Shown: positions 8,766 to 17,351 of the stretch, piece by piece
Layout: each line of letters starts with the position of its first letter
How positions within the stretch are numbered: the stretch's first letter is position 1
Assembly (NCBI RefSeq): GCF_003711105.1
Contig: NZ_CP023865.1
Location: 1,214,001 to 1,278,000 of the forward strand
DNA from: Actinoplanes teichomyceticus ATCC 31121
Lineage (GTDB): Bacteria; Actinomycetota; Actinomycetes; Mycobacteriales; Micromonosporaceae
Length of the DNA stretch: 64,000 nucleotides
Direction: 5' to 3'
The notes under the pieces: generated by a model
The model's input: only the letters and a program-made list of their open reading frames with translations
The model's database searches: none
Told to the model about the DNA's origin: nothing
Position numbers and translations under genes: made by a program

Positions 8766-10304
8766 CGGCAGCGCGACCGGCTCGGCGCCGAAGTTGGTCA
8801 GCACCAGGATCCCACCGTTGCGGAACGCCAGCACGTCGGCGCCGCCGCCCTCCCACGCCAGGCTCCCGTCGCCGAGAGCGTGCTCGCGGCGCAGCCGCAA
8901 CGCCGACCGGTACAGCTCGTACGTCGAGCCGGCCACGTCCACCTGACGGTCCAGGGCGTACTCCGCCCAGGTTGCCGGCTGCGGCAGCCAGCTGCGGTCG
9001 GCCGGGCCGAACCCGTACGACGGGGCGTCCGCCTCCCACGGGATCGGCACCCGGCAGCCGTCCCGGCCGCGTTCGGCGTGCCCGGACCGCTCCCAGGCCG
9101 GATCCTGCCGGAACTCGTCGGCCAGCGTGGTGTGCTCCGGCAGCCCCAGCTCCTCACCCTGGTAGAGGTAGGCCGACCCGGGCAGGCCCAGCATCAGCAG
9201 GATGGCCGCCCGCGCCCGGCGCAGCCCCAGCCCGGTGTCCGGCTGCGGGTCGTCGGCCCCGATCCCCGGCTTGCGGCCCTCGGTGACCGGATAGCCGAGC
9301 CGGGACGCGTGCCGCACCACATCGTGGTTGGACAGCACCCAGGTGGTGGTCGCGCCGACCGCTCCAGTGGCCGCCAGCGAGGAGTCGATCACCTCGCGCA
9401 GCTGCGCCGGCGACCACGGCGCCTCCAGGTACGGGAAGTTGAACGCCTGGTGCATCTCGTCCGGCCGGACGTAGCGGGCCAGCCGGTCCTCGGGCTGCAC
9501 CCAGGCCTCGGCGACCAGGATCCGGCCGCCCGGGTAGCCGTCCAGCACCGCCCGCCACTGCCGGTAGATGTCGTGCACGCCCTCCTGGTCCCACATCGGC
9601 GGCGGCGGACCGGCCGGCTCCAGGCCGCCGAGCACCACGGCCGGCTGCGTCCAGTCGGTCAGGTCGGCGTCCTTGATCAGGCCGTGCGCCACGTCCACCC
9701 GGAAGCCGTCCACCCCGCGGTCCAGCCAGAACCGCAGGATGTCGAGGAACTCCGCGCGGACCTCCGGGTGGTCCCAGTTGAGGTCGGGCTGGGAGACGTC
9801 GAACAGGTGCAGGTACCACTGCCCGTCGTCGAGGCGCTGCCAGGCGGACCCGCCGAAGACGCTCTGCCAGGAGTTGGGCGGCTCCGCGCCGTCCGGGCCC
9901 CGGCCCTCGCGGAAGATGTACCGCTCCCGTTCGGGGCTGCCGGGCGGGGCGGCGAGGGCGGCCCGGAACCAGGCGTGCTCGCTGGAGGTGTGGTTGGGCA
10001 CCAGATCCACGATGATCTTCAGGCCCAGGTCGTGCGCGGTGGCGATCAGCTTGTCGGCGTCGCCGAGGGTGCCGAAGCGCGGGTCGACGTCGCGGTAGTC
10101 GGCGACGTCGTACCCGGCGTCGTGCTGCGGGCTGACGTAGAACGGGGAGAGCCAGACGGCGTCCACGCCGAGCTCCCGGAGGCGGGGCAGGCGCGCGGTG
10201 ATGCCGGGCAGATCGCCCATGCCGTCGCCGTTGCCGTCGGCGAACGAGCGTGGGTAGATCTGGTAGATGACGGCGTCGCGCCACCAGGCGTCAGTGGAGG
10301 GCAT
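8679..10304 (-). CDS. GH13 alpha-glucosidase (oligo-1,6-glucosidase type)
   Basis: 541 aa, cytoplasmic (no signal peptide). A complete GH13 (beta/alpha)8 enzyme: opening WWRDAVIYQIYPRSFAD, region I DLVPNHTS, nucleophile region GFRVDVAHG, acid-base region ILVAEAW and transition-state Asp in LSNHDVVRH, then a C-terminal beta domain. The short spacing and the QIYPRSF start match alpha-glucosidases of the MalL/AglA group that hydrolyse short malto- or isomalto-oligosaccharides. ATG at 10304. Its 3' end overlaps the convergent MFS gene by 87 bp, so both cannot be terminated between genes. Confidence 0.94.
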   Translation of the reverse strand: MPSTDAWWRDAVIYQIYPRSFADGNGDGMGDLPGITARLPRLRELGVDAVWLSPFYVSPQHDAGYDVADYRDVDPRFGTLGDADKLIATAHDLGLKIIVDLVPNHTSSEHAWFRAALAAPPGSPERERYIFREGRGPDGAEPPNSWQSVFGGSAWQRLDDGQWYLHLFDVSQPDLNWDHPEVRAEFLDILRFWLDRGVDGFRVDVAHGLIKDADLTDWTQPAVVLGGLEPAGPPPPMWDQEGVHDIYRQWRAVLDGYPGGRILVAEAWVQPEDRLARYVRPDEMHQAFNFPYLEAPWSPAQLREVIDSSLAATGAVGATTTWVLSNHDVVRHASRLGYPVTEGRKPGIGADDPQPDTGLGLRRARAAILLMLGLPGSAYLYQGEELGLPEHTTLADEFRQDPAWERSGHAERGRDGCRVPIPWEADAPSYGFGPADRSWLPQPATWAEYALDRQVDVAGSTYELYRSALRLRREHALGDGSLAWEGGGADVLAFRNGGILVLTNFGAEPVALPSGVRVLLSSEPLDVDGRVPTDVTVWALA

Positions 10305-10331
10305 GACGCCCAGCGTAGGCGGATGCCCTCC

Positions 10332-11051
10332 TCAGTCGTCGAGGATGGCGGCGAATCGCTCCTCGGCCAGGTCCAGCTGGTCCAGGATGTGCTCCTTGGC
10401 CTGGGTGGAGAGCGGGGTGTCCGGCCGCCCGATCAGCTCGCGCAGCTTCGGCACCAGCGGGCGGTACTTGGTCGCCGAGCGGTGCGCCCGCTCCAGCGGG
10501 GTGTGGATCACCCCGACCCCGTTGTCGGTGAAGTCGGAGATCTTGATGACCCGGGCCCACGGATCCCGGTCCAGGCTCTCCGCGACGTGCTGGCGGTACT
10601 GCTCGTGCCGGTCCCGCCGCGGGTCGTACGCCGGATTGGTGACCGACCGGACCAGGGCGGCGACCCGCGGGTTGAACCGGTCCGCGAGGACGTTCAGCGC
10701 CGCCTCGGTGGCCTTCTCGTACGACGTGTCCGGCGCCAGCCCGGCCAGCTCCGCCGGATGGTCCTCCACCGCGTCGTGCAGCAGCGCCGCGACCAACACG
10801 TCGACGTCCCGCACCTGGTAGTACCGGATGATCCGGATGGCGACCCGGAGCAGGTGGTTGAGGTACGGCTCGCGGACCCGCCGATCGGCCGCGTGCAGGG
10901 TGCTGGCCAGGTCCAGCGCCGCGCCCAACCGCTCCCGTTCCGCCTGCGGGAAGCTCTCCAGCTCCAATCCGAACCGTTGCCGGAGGCCGGCTTCGCCGTA
11001 CACCTCGGTGATCGCGTGCAGTGGCATCGAGAGCAGCATCCTTGGTGCCAT
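10332..11051 (-). CDS. HD-domain protein of the RelA/SpoT hydrolase type (candidate small alarmone hydrolase)
   Basis: 239 aa, a single domain. The metal-dependent HD pattern of the (p)ppGpp hydrolase half of Rel/SpoT is visible: HLLRVAIRI, then DVDVLVAALLHDAVEDHPAEL (HD followed by ED), then KISDFTDN, which keeps the Asp-x3-Asn seen in SpoT KxxDxxxN. There is no synthetase, TGS or ACT domain, so it resembles stand-alone small alarmone hydrolases (Mesh1/SAH). Hydrolysis of (p)ppGpp is inferred; another phosphoester or nucleotide is possible. It lies 43 bp downstream of the MHYT gene on the same strand and 27 bp before the GH13 start, so all three may be cotranscribed. Confidence 0.75.
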   Translation of the reverse strand: MAPRMLLSMPLHAITEVYGEAGLRQRFGLELESFPQAERERLGAALDLASTLHAADRRVREPYLNHLLRVAIRIIRYYQVRDVDVLVAALLHDAVEDHPAELAGLAPDTSYEKATEAALNVLADRFNPRVAALVRSVTNPAYDPRRDRHEQYRQHVAESLDRDPWARVIKISDFTDNGVGVIHTPLERAHRSATKYRPLVPKLRELIGRPDTPLSTQAKEHILDQLDLAEERFAAILDD

Positions 11052-11093
11052 GCGGACCAGATATACCGGATCATGCGCCGGTACGGGGACCGC

Positions 11094-12146
11094 TCATGTG
11101 CCGGATGTGGCCGGACCCACCGGGTCCACCGCCGGACCACCCGGTTCGGTGAACGCCGTCGGCGGGGCCTCGGGCGCCGATGGCGCCCGCGTGCTCACCG
11201 GCACGGCGGGCGCGGGCGGGCCGGACGCCGGCGGGCGCGGCGAGGACCGCGGGCCCGGCGACGGGCGGGCCGAACCTGCGGCCCCGCCGGCCGCCACCGC
11301 ACGGGCGGCGGGGGAGAGGCGGATCGCGCCGAGCGGGGTCTGCCGTAAGGTCCACGGCTGCGGCGGCTCGGCGTGCACGCCGCGCCGGGGCGTGCCGGCC
11401 CCGTCGGTGAACTCCTCCTCGGTCATCGCCTGCAGCGCGCTCAGCGCCACCCCGACGATGACCACCGCGGTCAGCACGGTGATCGGCAGGATCATGCTGA
11501 GCGGCCGGACCCCGGCGCCGGTGGGCGGCACCGACGGGTCCAGCTCCACCGACATCGCGGCCATCCCGGTGTAGTGCATGCCGCAGACCGCGACCGCCAT
11601 CACCGCGGCGGCGGCGGCCACCCGCCGCAGGCCCCGCACCGAGACCGCGAACCAGAGCGCGGCCGTGCACGCCACCAGCGCGATCAGGGCCGACGCGGCG
11701 ACCAGCAGCGGGTCGTAGCGGACCACCGCGGCCAGCCGCATCCCCTCCATCCCGGTGTAGTGCATGGCCAGCACCCCGCCACCGGTCAGCACCCCGGCCG
11801 CCACCGTCTTGCCCGGGCTGCGCCCGCCGTGCCCGACCACCACCAATCCGATGCCGACGGTGACCACCGAGAAGGTCAGGCTCAGCAGGGTGGTCGGCAG
11901 GTCGTAACGGACCGGGCTGTCCGGCACCTCGAAGCCGAGCATCGCGGAGAAGTGCATGAGCCAGATGCCGCCACCGCCGATCGCGAACGCCGCGATCACC
12001 AGCCACCGGTTGCGCCGGCTGCGGCTGTGCGCCTCCCGGGCGCGCCCGGTGCAGAGCAGACCGAGAAAGGATCCGAGGTACGCCAGCAGGGTCGCCGCCA
12101 TCGGATTGAAAGCGCCGTAGGTGAAGTGGTGAACATGAGCAGCCAC
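11094..12146 (-). CDS. MHYT-domain integral membrane sensor protein
   Basis: 350 aa. GTG at 12146 with GAGGTAA about seven bases upstream. Seven predicted membrane segments carry the MHYT repeat motif three times: LMHFSAM (about 64), AMHYTGM (about 130) and GMHYTGM (about 195). The MHYT domain was proposed to bind copper and to sense O2, CO or NO at the membrane. There is no GGDEF/EAL or kinase output domain; the last about 100 residues are a Pro/Ala/Arg-rich disordered cytoplasmic tail. Signal and output are unknown. Confidence 0.9.
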   Translation of the reverse strand: MAAHVHHFTYGAFNPMAATLLAYLGSFLGLLCTGRAREAHSRSRRNRWLVIAAFAIGGGGIWLMHFSAMLGFEVPDSPVRYDLPTTLLSLTFSVVTVGIGLVVVGHGGRSPGKTVAAGVLTGGGVLAMHYTGMEGMRLAAVVRYDPLLVAASALIALVACTAALWFAVSVRGLRRVAAAAAVMAVAVCGMHYTGMAAMSVELDPSVPPTGAGVRPLSMILPITVLTAVVIVGVALSALQAMTEEEFTDGAGTPRRGVHAEPPQPWTLRQTPLGAIRLSPAARAVAAGGAAGSARPSPGPRSSPRPPASGPPAPAVPVSTRAPSAPEAPPTAFTEPGGPAVDPVGPATSGT

Positions 12147-12246
12147 TGGCTTACCTCGCGAAGAGTCGGCGATCGTCCGCGGGGGATTGAGTCAGATTTC
12201 AGCTGTTGTTCATCGCACCTCGTGTGCGTCGGTGCACCAAAGAGAA

Positions 12247-12286
12247 CCGGGACCGCGCCGCGTCGGAGGACACGGGGCGGTCCCGG
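12247..12286 (-). terminator. Hairpin, probable terminator for the downstream end of the MPE/small membrane protein unit
   Basis: CCGGGACCGC (12247-12256) pairs with GCGGTCCCGG (12277-12286), a 10-bp perfect stem with a 20-base loop. It lies between the 47-aa gene and the MHYT gene, both on the minus strand. No U-tract. Confidence 0.45.
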
Positions 12287-12325
12287 GGCGGGTACCGACG
12301 TGGATGGGATGCGGGGGATGGGGGA

Positions 12326-12469
12326 TCAGGTGAAGATGCTGACGCCGCCGGGACCGACCAGCAGGCCGACGATGATCAGCACGACGCCCCAGAGGATCTG
12401 CCGCCGGAACAGCGCGAGGATGCCGGCGACCACGAGGATTACGGCGAGAATCCAGAGCAGTAGGTCCAT
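12326..12469 (-). CDS. 47-aa conserved actinobacterial membrane protein (GPGGVS type)
   Basis: Too short for most gene finders. Reading from ATG at 12469 gives 47 residues: a first hydrophobic helix (MDLLLWILAVILVVAGILAL), a basic turn FRRQ, a second helix (ILWGVVLIIVGLLV) and the ending GPGGVSIFT. I recognise this two-helix hairpin with a GPGG…S/F end as a small protein found widely in actinomycetes, with unknown function. It starts 46 bp after the metallophosphoesterase stop on the same strand. The Shine-Dalgarno is weak. Confidence 0.8.
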   Translation of the reverse strand: MDLLLWILAVILVVAGILALFRRQILWGVVLIIVGLLVGPGGVSIFT

Positions 12470-12515
12470 GCCGGTGCGATACCCGATGTCCGGAAATCGA
12501 AAACCTGCCGGGGAA

Positions 12516-13268
12516 TCAGGCGCTCACCAGGGTGTCGTGCCTGGTGTCCACAGTGTCGGACAGCAGTTGGTACACGTTGTACGCCTGTTTGATCACCGGG
12601 TGCGCGACGTTGCGTACCGGCACCCCGCCCGGCGTCCGGCCGCGCTCCGAACCGTGGTGCGCGTGCCCGTGCAGGGCCAGCGCGGTCGGCGCCGCGTCGA
12701 TCGCGTGCCCGAGCTGGTAGCAGCCGAGGAAGGCGTAGATCTCCAGCGGCTCGCCGGCCAGCGTCTCCGGGACCGGCGCGTAGTGGGTCAGCGCGACCAG
12801 GGCGTCGCACTCCACCGACAGCAGCGCGTCGCGCAGCACGGTGGCGTACCGCTCCGTGGTGCCGACGAAGTCCTTCATCTCGCGCTCGCCGAAGTTGCTG
12901 GCGCAGGCGCCGGCGAAGCCGCCGCCGAAGCCCTTGGTGCCGGCCACCCCGAGGCGATGTCCGTTCAGTTCCAGGACGGTCGCCTCGCCCTCCAGCACGG
13001 TGATCCCGGCGTCGGTGAGCACCTTGGTGACCTCGTCCTGCTGATCGCTCTGATGATCGTGGTTGCCGAGCACCGTCACCACCGGGACGGCCAGGCCGCC
13101 GAACTCGGTGGCGAAGCACTCGGCCTCGGACACCGTGCCGTGCCGGGTCAGGTCACCGGCGATCAGCAGCACGTCCGCCCGGTCGGGGAGTTCCTCGAGG
13201 GCCGGACGGTACCGGCCCACCACGTCCTTGTCCACGTGGACGTCGCCCACGGCGGCGATCCGAATCAT
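12516..13268 (-). CDS. Calcineurin-like metallophosphoesterase
   Basis: 250 aa. All metal-binding blocks of the family are present: GDVHVDKD (about 8), GDLT (about 39), GNHD (about 68), LTHYAP (about 163) and GHAHHG (about 199). The histidine-rich final block suits a dinuclear active site. Substrate unknown (nucleotide, cyclic nucleotide or protein phosphate). It is the last gene of an operon in which each start overlaps the previous stop by four bases (ATGA at 13265-13268), so it is translationally coupled to the BON protein and, through it, to the nucleotidyltransferase. Confidence 0.9.
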   Translation of the reverse strand: MIRIAAVGDVHVDKDVVGRYRPALEELPDRADVLLIAGDLTRHGTVSEAECFATEFGGLAVPVVTVLGNHDHQSDQQDEVTKVLTDAGITVLEGEATVLELNGHRLGVAGTKGFGGGFAGACASNFGEREMKDFVGTTERYATVLRDALLSVECDALVALTHYAPVPETLAGEPLEIYAFLGCYQLGHAIDAAPTALALHGHAHHGSERGRTPGGVPVRNVAHPVIKQAYNVYQLLSDTVDTRHDTLVSA

Positions 13269-13513
13269 GAAATCTCCTCCACCTCGTCCGGCGCCTGGAT
13301 CCGGGTGATGCCGATGTCGCAGGCGATCTCCAGATCCGGGTAGTGTGCGTGGATCTGCCGGCAGATCTCGTCCCGGCGCTGCGCGCTCTCCACCTCGCCG
13401 GTGAGGACCAGCACGCTCTCCCGGCGCTGCACGTTCACGCCCTGCTCGGCGATCCGGTCATCCTCGGCCAGCAGCCGTTGGATCTCAGCCTCCAGATCGA
13501 TCTGTTTGGTCAT
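13265..13513 (-). CDS. BON-domain protein
   Basis: 82 aa, essentially a single BON (alpha-beta) module: an N-terminal amphipathic helix (DLEAEIQRLLAEDDRIAEQ), a strand (VLVLTGEV), a helix (AQRRDEICRQI) and a closing strand with acidic tail. BON modules usually bind membranes or other proteins, often in two copies; this one is single and lacks a signal peptide, so it is presumably cytoplasmic. ATGA overlaps on both sides link it to the nucleotidyltransferase and the metallophosphoesterase. Role unknown. Confidence 0.75.
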   Translation of the reverse strand: MTKQIDLEAEIQRLLAEDDRIAEQGVNVQRRESVLVLTGEVESAQRRDEICRQIHAHYPDLEIACDIGITRIQAPDEVEEIS

Positions 13514-14091
13514 TTCTGGCCCCTACCCTCCTCAGACGGAAACGGCACGACGTCGAGTCGGTCCAGCAGGACGAGGAAGGCTTCGGCGTACGGGGACTTC
13601 GCGGTCTCCCGCCACACCCGGTCCCAGTCGATCTGCTCCCGCAGCGAACGGGCCACCGGCAGTCCCTGCGCGAAGTCGCAGTGGTGCTGGCTGTAACTGA
13701 GCAGCTTGTGGATCATGAGCTGGGTGGCCGACAGCACGGGCATGTAGATGGCCTCGACCGAGATCCGTTCGGTGTCGGCGAGCGTCTCGTCGGTGACCGG
13801 CGTCTCGACCGGGCGGTAGATCAGATCCACCATCCGGCCCTCCTCGAACACCTTGACCAGCCAGTCCTCCGGCGGCTCCTCCGTCTCGAAACCCACCGCG
13901 GCCAGCTCGTGCAGAGCCTTGTCCTTGTCCTGCTCGCGGATCAGAAAGTCCACGTCGTGATCGCTGGAGTGACCGCCGTGGGCGTACACGGCGAAACTCC
14001 CGCCCAGCGCGAAGGGGATATCCGCGGTCTTCAGGGTCGCGGCGACACGCTTCAACGTGCCGGCCAACCCCTCGTCGACGCGGTGCGGCAT
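13510..14091 (-). CDS. Nucleotidyltransferase-fold protein
   Basis: 193 aa from ATG 14091, preferred over longer starts because AGGAGGTCACC immediately precedes it. The polymerase-beta-like nucleotidyltransferase signature GGS…DHDVDFLI is present at about 27-50 (GG, then two aspartates in DxD). A third acid may be in MVDLIYRP. The C-terminal half is helical (ATQLMIHKLLSYSQHHCDFAQ). The family includes toxin-like MNT/AbiEii proteins and antibiotic nucleotidyltransferases; the target here is unknown. First gene of a coupled three-gene operon with BON and phosphoesterase genes. Confidence 0.78.
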   Translation of the reverse strand: MPHRVDEGLAGTLKRVAATLKTADIPFALGGSFAVYAHGGHSSDHDVDFLIREQDKDKALHELAAVGFETEEPPEDWLVKVFEEGRMVDLIYRPVETPVTDETLADTERISVEAIYMPVLSATQLMIHKLLSYSQHHCDFAQGLPVARSLREQIDWDRVWRETAKSPYAEAFLVLLDRLDVVPFPSEEGRGQK

Positions 14092-14229
14092 GGTGACCTC
14101 CTGTTCCGTGTCCGGTTCGTGACGACTACCCCGGGTGGCCCTCCCTGAACCCCTGGCGATCATTGTGTTCCGATTCGCCCGCTGGCGACGGGGAACGCAG
14201 CGTGCGGCCCCCGGCTACCGTCAGTTGGT

Positions 14230-14976
14230 ATGTCCGTCACCGCTTTTCCCGCCCGCCTGGCCGGCGCCCGCACCATCGCCCTGGTCGGCATCGACGGCTC
14301 CGGCAAGACCACCCAGGCCCGGCTGCTCGCCGCGGACCTGGCCGCGGCCGGCCTCCCGGCGGTGTACCGGCAGAACGCCGGCGGGCGCGCCTGGTTCGGC
14401 CGGCTGGCCGTCCGGTTCGGCCGCCACGACGCCGAGGACCTGTTCGGCCGGCGCGGCACGCTGCTGATCGAGTCACTGCTGCGCTGGCTGGCGATCGCCC
14501 GGACGCTGCTGCGCCGCGCCTGCCGCCGGGAGATCGCCGTGATGGACCGCTACGCCGCCTGTCAGTACGCCAGCCTCCGGGCGCGCGGCGCCGGCCCCGC
14601 CGCGGAGCGCCGCGCCCGGCTGGCCTACCGGTTGTTCCCCCGTCCCGACGTGACGTTCCTGCTCGCCGTCGACCCGGCGACGGCCCGGGACCGGATCGAC
14701 CGCCGGGGCACCGACCACGAGTCGCTGGCGTACCTGACAGCGGCCGATCGGGCCTACCGGTCCCTGCCGGAGTTCCGGGACTTCGTGGTGATCGACGGGA
14801 ACGGCTCACCCGAGGAGGTGAACGCGGCTCTGCTGGCCTGGCTCCGCCGGCCGGACTCCCTGCGCGGCGATCCGCCCGGTGACCGGTGCGAGGGGTCCCG
14901 GTCTGCCGCCCGCACACCCCGCGAGTGGGAGGCCGGGACGTCTCGCACCGGCGGCGAATCGCGGTTCCACCCGTGA
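14230..14976 (+). CDS. Thymidylate-kinase-like P-loop protein
   Basis: 248 aa. Walker A GIDGSGKTTQARLL at about 21-34, the DRY motif of TMP kinases (VMDRYAACQYA, about 101) and a LID-like arginine stretch (ATARDRIDRRGTD). The spacing fits dTMP kinase (dTMP + ATP to dTDP), but the protein has about 35 extra C-terminal residues rich in Arg and Gly and a degenerate substrate region, so another (deoxy)nucleotide or small-molecule kinase activity is possible. No operon partner: divergent from the nucleotidyltransferase gene, convergent with the SDR. Confidence 0.75.
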   Translation: MSVTAFPARLAGARTIALVGIDGSGKTTQARLLAADLAAAGLPAVYRQNAGGRAWFGRLAVRFGRHDAEDLFGRRGTLLIESLLRWLAIARTLLRRACRREIAVMDRYAACQYASLRARGAGPAAERRARLAYRLFPRPDVTFLLAVDPATARDRIDRRGTDHESLAYLTAADRAYRSLPEFRDFVVIDGNGSPEEVNAALLAWLRRPDSLRGDPPGDRCEGSRSAARTPREWEAGTSRTGGESRFHP

Positions 14977-15033
14977 CGGGGCGCATCGGCGAACTCCGGG
15001 TGGGGGCTGTGGACGGTGCCGGCGGTGAGGGCT

Positions 15034-15717
15034 TCAGGACTGGCCGTAGACGGGGATGTGGGCGGCGGTGGTGGGGCAGGACTCGTCGGAGGCCAGGAAG
15101 AGGATGGTGGCGGCGATCTCGGCCGGGCTGACCCAGCGGCGGTGGTCGGCGTCCGGCATCGCCCTGCGGTTCGCCGGGGTGTCGATCACGCCGGGCAGCA
15201 CCGTGTTGCACCGCACGTGCTGCTTGCGGTACTCGGCCGCGACCGTGTCGGCGAACGCCAGCACCGCGGCCTTCGCGGCGACGTAACCGGCGGCGCCCGG
15301 GAACGGCGCCACCGCGGCCCGGGACGAGACACAGACCACCGCCCCGCCACCGGCCGCGACCAGATGCGGCAGGGCCGCCGCGGTGGTCAGGTAGGTGGGC
15401 CGCAGGTTGGCGGTGAACATCGCCTCGAAGTCCTCGACCGGGGTGTCGGCGATCAGCCCGCCTCCGGTGTACCCGCCCACCAGGTTGACCACCGCCTTCA
15501 GCGGGGCCCGCGGCTCGGCGGCGGCGGTCGCGGCGGCGGCGGCCGCGCCGGCCGGGTCGAGCAGGTCGGCGGGCACGGCGACGGCGCCGGCCGGCACCCG
15601 GTCCACGGAAGCGGGCCGGGCCGGGGCCACCACGCGCCACCCGGCGCTCAGGAACGCCGTGACGGTGGCGGCGCCCAGCCCGCCGGTGCCGCCGGTCACG
15701 AGAGCAGTCTTGGTCAT
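15034..15717 (-). CDS. Short-chain dehydrogenase/reductase
   Basis: 227 aa from ATG 15717; a longer open frame upstream lacks coding character. Rossmann glycine motif TGGTGGLG at about 8-15, an acidic DLLDPAG after strand 3, active-site Ser in VCVSSRAAV (about 132) and Tyr-x3-Lys in GYVAAKA (about 146). This is a classical SDR using NAD(P)H. Substrate not predictable; it stands alone. Confidence 0.88.
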   Translation of the reverse strand: MTKTALVTGGTGGLGAATVTAFLSAGWRVVAPARPASVDRVPAGAVAVPADLLDPAGAAAAAATAAAEPRAPLKAVVNLVGGYTGGGLIADTPVEDFEAMFTANLRPTYLTTAAALPHLVAAGGGAVVCVSSRAAVAPFPGAAGYVAAKAAVLAFADTVAAEYRKQHVRCNTVLPGVIDTPANRRAMPDADHRRWVSPAEIAATILFLASDESCPTTAAHIPVYGQS

Positions 15718-16262
15718 GGAAGCATCCGAGCAGCTGGCCACACGGTCGTGGGTGTGCTTTTGCTCACTTCCCCGGATGCCCGAGGCCGGCGCGGGGAACG
15801 TCACCGCTTCGGGGAGCGTCACCCGTGCGGGCGAGTGATCTGTGGCGCGGCGTGGCGCATTGTGGCCGATGGTCCCGTTCGGCAGGGGCGGCCCGGGTGG
15901 TCGAGAACTTTTGATGGCCACGTTTGATTCAGGCCTGGCGTCGACTGGTCGATGCTGCACGTGAACCCCACGGGCGGAAAACCCGTAGAACCAGGGTGAC
16001 GAGCGTCGCGGCGCCCAGGTGATGCCCGTCGCTGTGGACGATGAGAGGCCGATGGTGTCATGTGGCGCGCGAGGGGTATCCGTCTATCCGCAAGGCGGTC
16101 GCCGGAGGGTGGGACTCAGCTACCGCGCACTGGGCTCTCAGGTAAGACCCAGGCATTCGTGACACTTTCGATCGGCCGGCCGGAATCAGCGCAGGCAGCC
16201 ATTTGTTGTGTAGATGTCAGCAACCGCAATGCACGAGCTGCGGACGTTACGGGAGAGGGCTG
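15718..16262. other. 545-bp intergenic region between SDR and sigma factor genes
   Basis: No convincing coding region on either strand: the short ORFs lack third-position GC bias and ribosome-binding sites. It must hold the promoters of the divergent SDR and sigma genes. The part nearest the sigma gene (about 16160-16250) is less GC-rich, and GGGAGAGG at 16251-16258 is the sigma gene ribosome-binding site. The long leader could allow post-transcriptional control, but I see no family I can name. Confidence 0.5.
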
Positions 16263-17264
16263 ATGGACGCAGGTAATGCCCGTAACAGGGTTAGTGACGG
16301 CAATGAGGGGACCGTGGGCAACGTGGAGAAGAACACCGTGATGCGTACCGACCAGGTTGCCGAGGAGCGCGACCTCGTCGGAGTCTACCTGCACGAAATC
16401 TCCCGGACGCCGCTGTTGGACGCCGCGCGGGAGGTCGAGCTCTCCAAGGCGATCGAGGCGGGACTCTACGCCGAGCACCTTCTGGAGCAGGGTGAGGAGC
16501 GTCGCGGCGTCAGCCGGGAGGAACTGGAGCGCCTGGTCACCGAGGGCCAGCGGGCCAAGGACCTGTTCATCCGGGCGAACCTCCGACTGGTCGTCTCGAT
16601 CGCCCGCCGCTACGTGCGTTCCGGTATGCCGATGCTGGACCTGATCCAGGAGGGCAACACCGGCCTGGTGCGCGCGGTCGAGAAGTTCGACTACGAGCGC
16701 GGCTACAAGTTCTCCACCTACGCCACCTGGTGGGTGCGCCAGGCGATCAGCCGGGCCATCGCCCAGCAGGAGCGCACCGTTCGTCTCCCCGTGCACCTGG
16801 TCGAGGACGTCAACCGGATGCGCAACGTGACCCGCCAGCTCGTCCGTGAGCTCGGCGGCGACCCGGAGCCGGAGCAGGTCGCGGCGGCTCTGGGAGTGAC
16901 CGTGGAGCGGGTCAACGAGCTGACCCGCTGGGCGCAGGACACCGTGTCGCTGGACACCCCGGTCGGCGACGACGGCGACACCAACCTCGGTGACCTGGTC
17001 GCCGACAGCGACGCGCCGTCGCCCGAGGAGATCGTGCTGAGCGCGCTGGAGCGCCAGCGCATCGAGGGTCTGCTCAACCACCTGGACGACCGCTCCGCCG
17101 GCATCATGCGCGCGCGGTACGGCCTGGAGGACGGCCGGGAGCACTCGCTGACCGAGGTGGCCTCGCGCTTCTCGCTCAGCCGGGAGCGGATCCGCCAGCT
17201 GGAGATCCAGGCGCTCGGCCGGCTGCGTGAGCTGGCCCGGGCCGAGGGCCTGCAGGCCGCCTGA
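16263..17264 (+). CDS. Group 2 (principal-like) RNA polymerase sigma factor, HrdD/SigB type
   Basis: 333 aa from ATG 16263 (RBS GGGAGAGG). It has region 1.2 (DLVGVYLHEISRTPLL), the complete region 2 with RPOD signature DLIQEGNTGLVRAVEKFDY and the -10-reading 2.4 helix STYATWWVRQAI, region 3 (LPVHLVEDVNRM), and region 4 with helix-turn-helix SLSRERIRQLEIQALGRLR that reads the -35. The acidic region 1.1 and long N-terminal extension of the housekeeping actinobacterial sigma are absent, so this is an alternative primary-like sigma (group 2) as in Streptomyces HrdD or mycobacterial SigB, which act in stationary phase and stress. Monocistronic, ended by a perfect hairpin. Confidence 0.93.
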   Translation: MDAGNARNRVSDGNEGTVGNVEKNTVMRTDQVAEERDLVGVYLHEISRTPLLDAAREVELSKAIEAGLYAEHLLEQGEERRGVSREELERLVTEGQRAKDLFIRANLRLVVSIARRYVRSGMPMLDLIQEGNTGLVRAVEKFDYERGYKFSTYATWWVRQAISRAIAQQERTVRLPVHLVEDVNRMRNVTRQLVRELGGDPEPEQVAAALGVTVERVNELTRWAQDTVSLDTPVGDDGDTNLGDLVADSDAPSPEEIVLSALERQRIEGLLNHLDDRSAGIMRARYGLEDGREHSLTEVASRFSLSRERIRQLEIQALGRLRELARAEGLQAA

Positions 17265-17300
17265 GCCACCGACACACGAACCTCAGTCACCCGATACGAC

Positions 17301-17338
17301 ACGAGGGCCGGCACCCCGCCAGGGGTGCCGGCCCTCGT
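17301..17338 (+). terminator. Bidirectional hairpin terminator between sigma factor and NlpC/P60 genes
   Basis: A perfect 17-bp stem (17301-17317 with 17322-17338) closed by a GCCA loop, between two convergent genes. No U-tract on either side. It can end transcripts from both directions. Confidence 0.85.
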
Positions 17339-17351
17339 CATGCCCGTGGTG

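Noticed and set aside
15718..16262. Small ORFs upstream of the sigma gene
   Set aside because: No ribosome-binding sites, no codon bias and no recognisable product.
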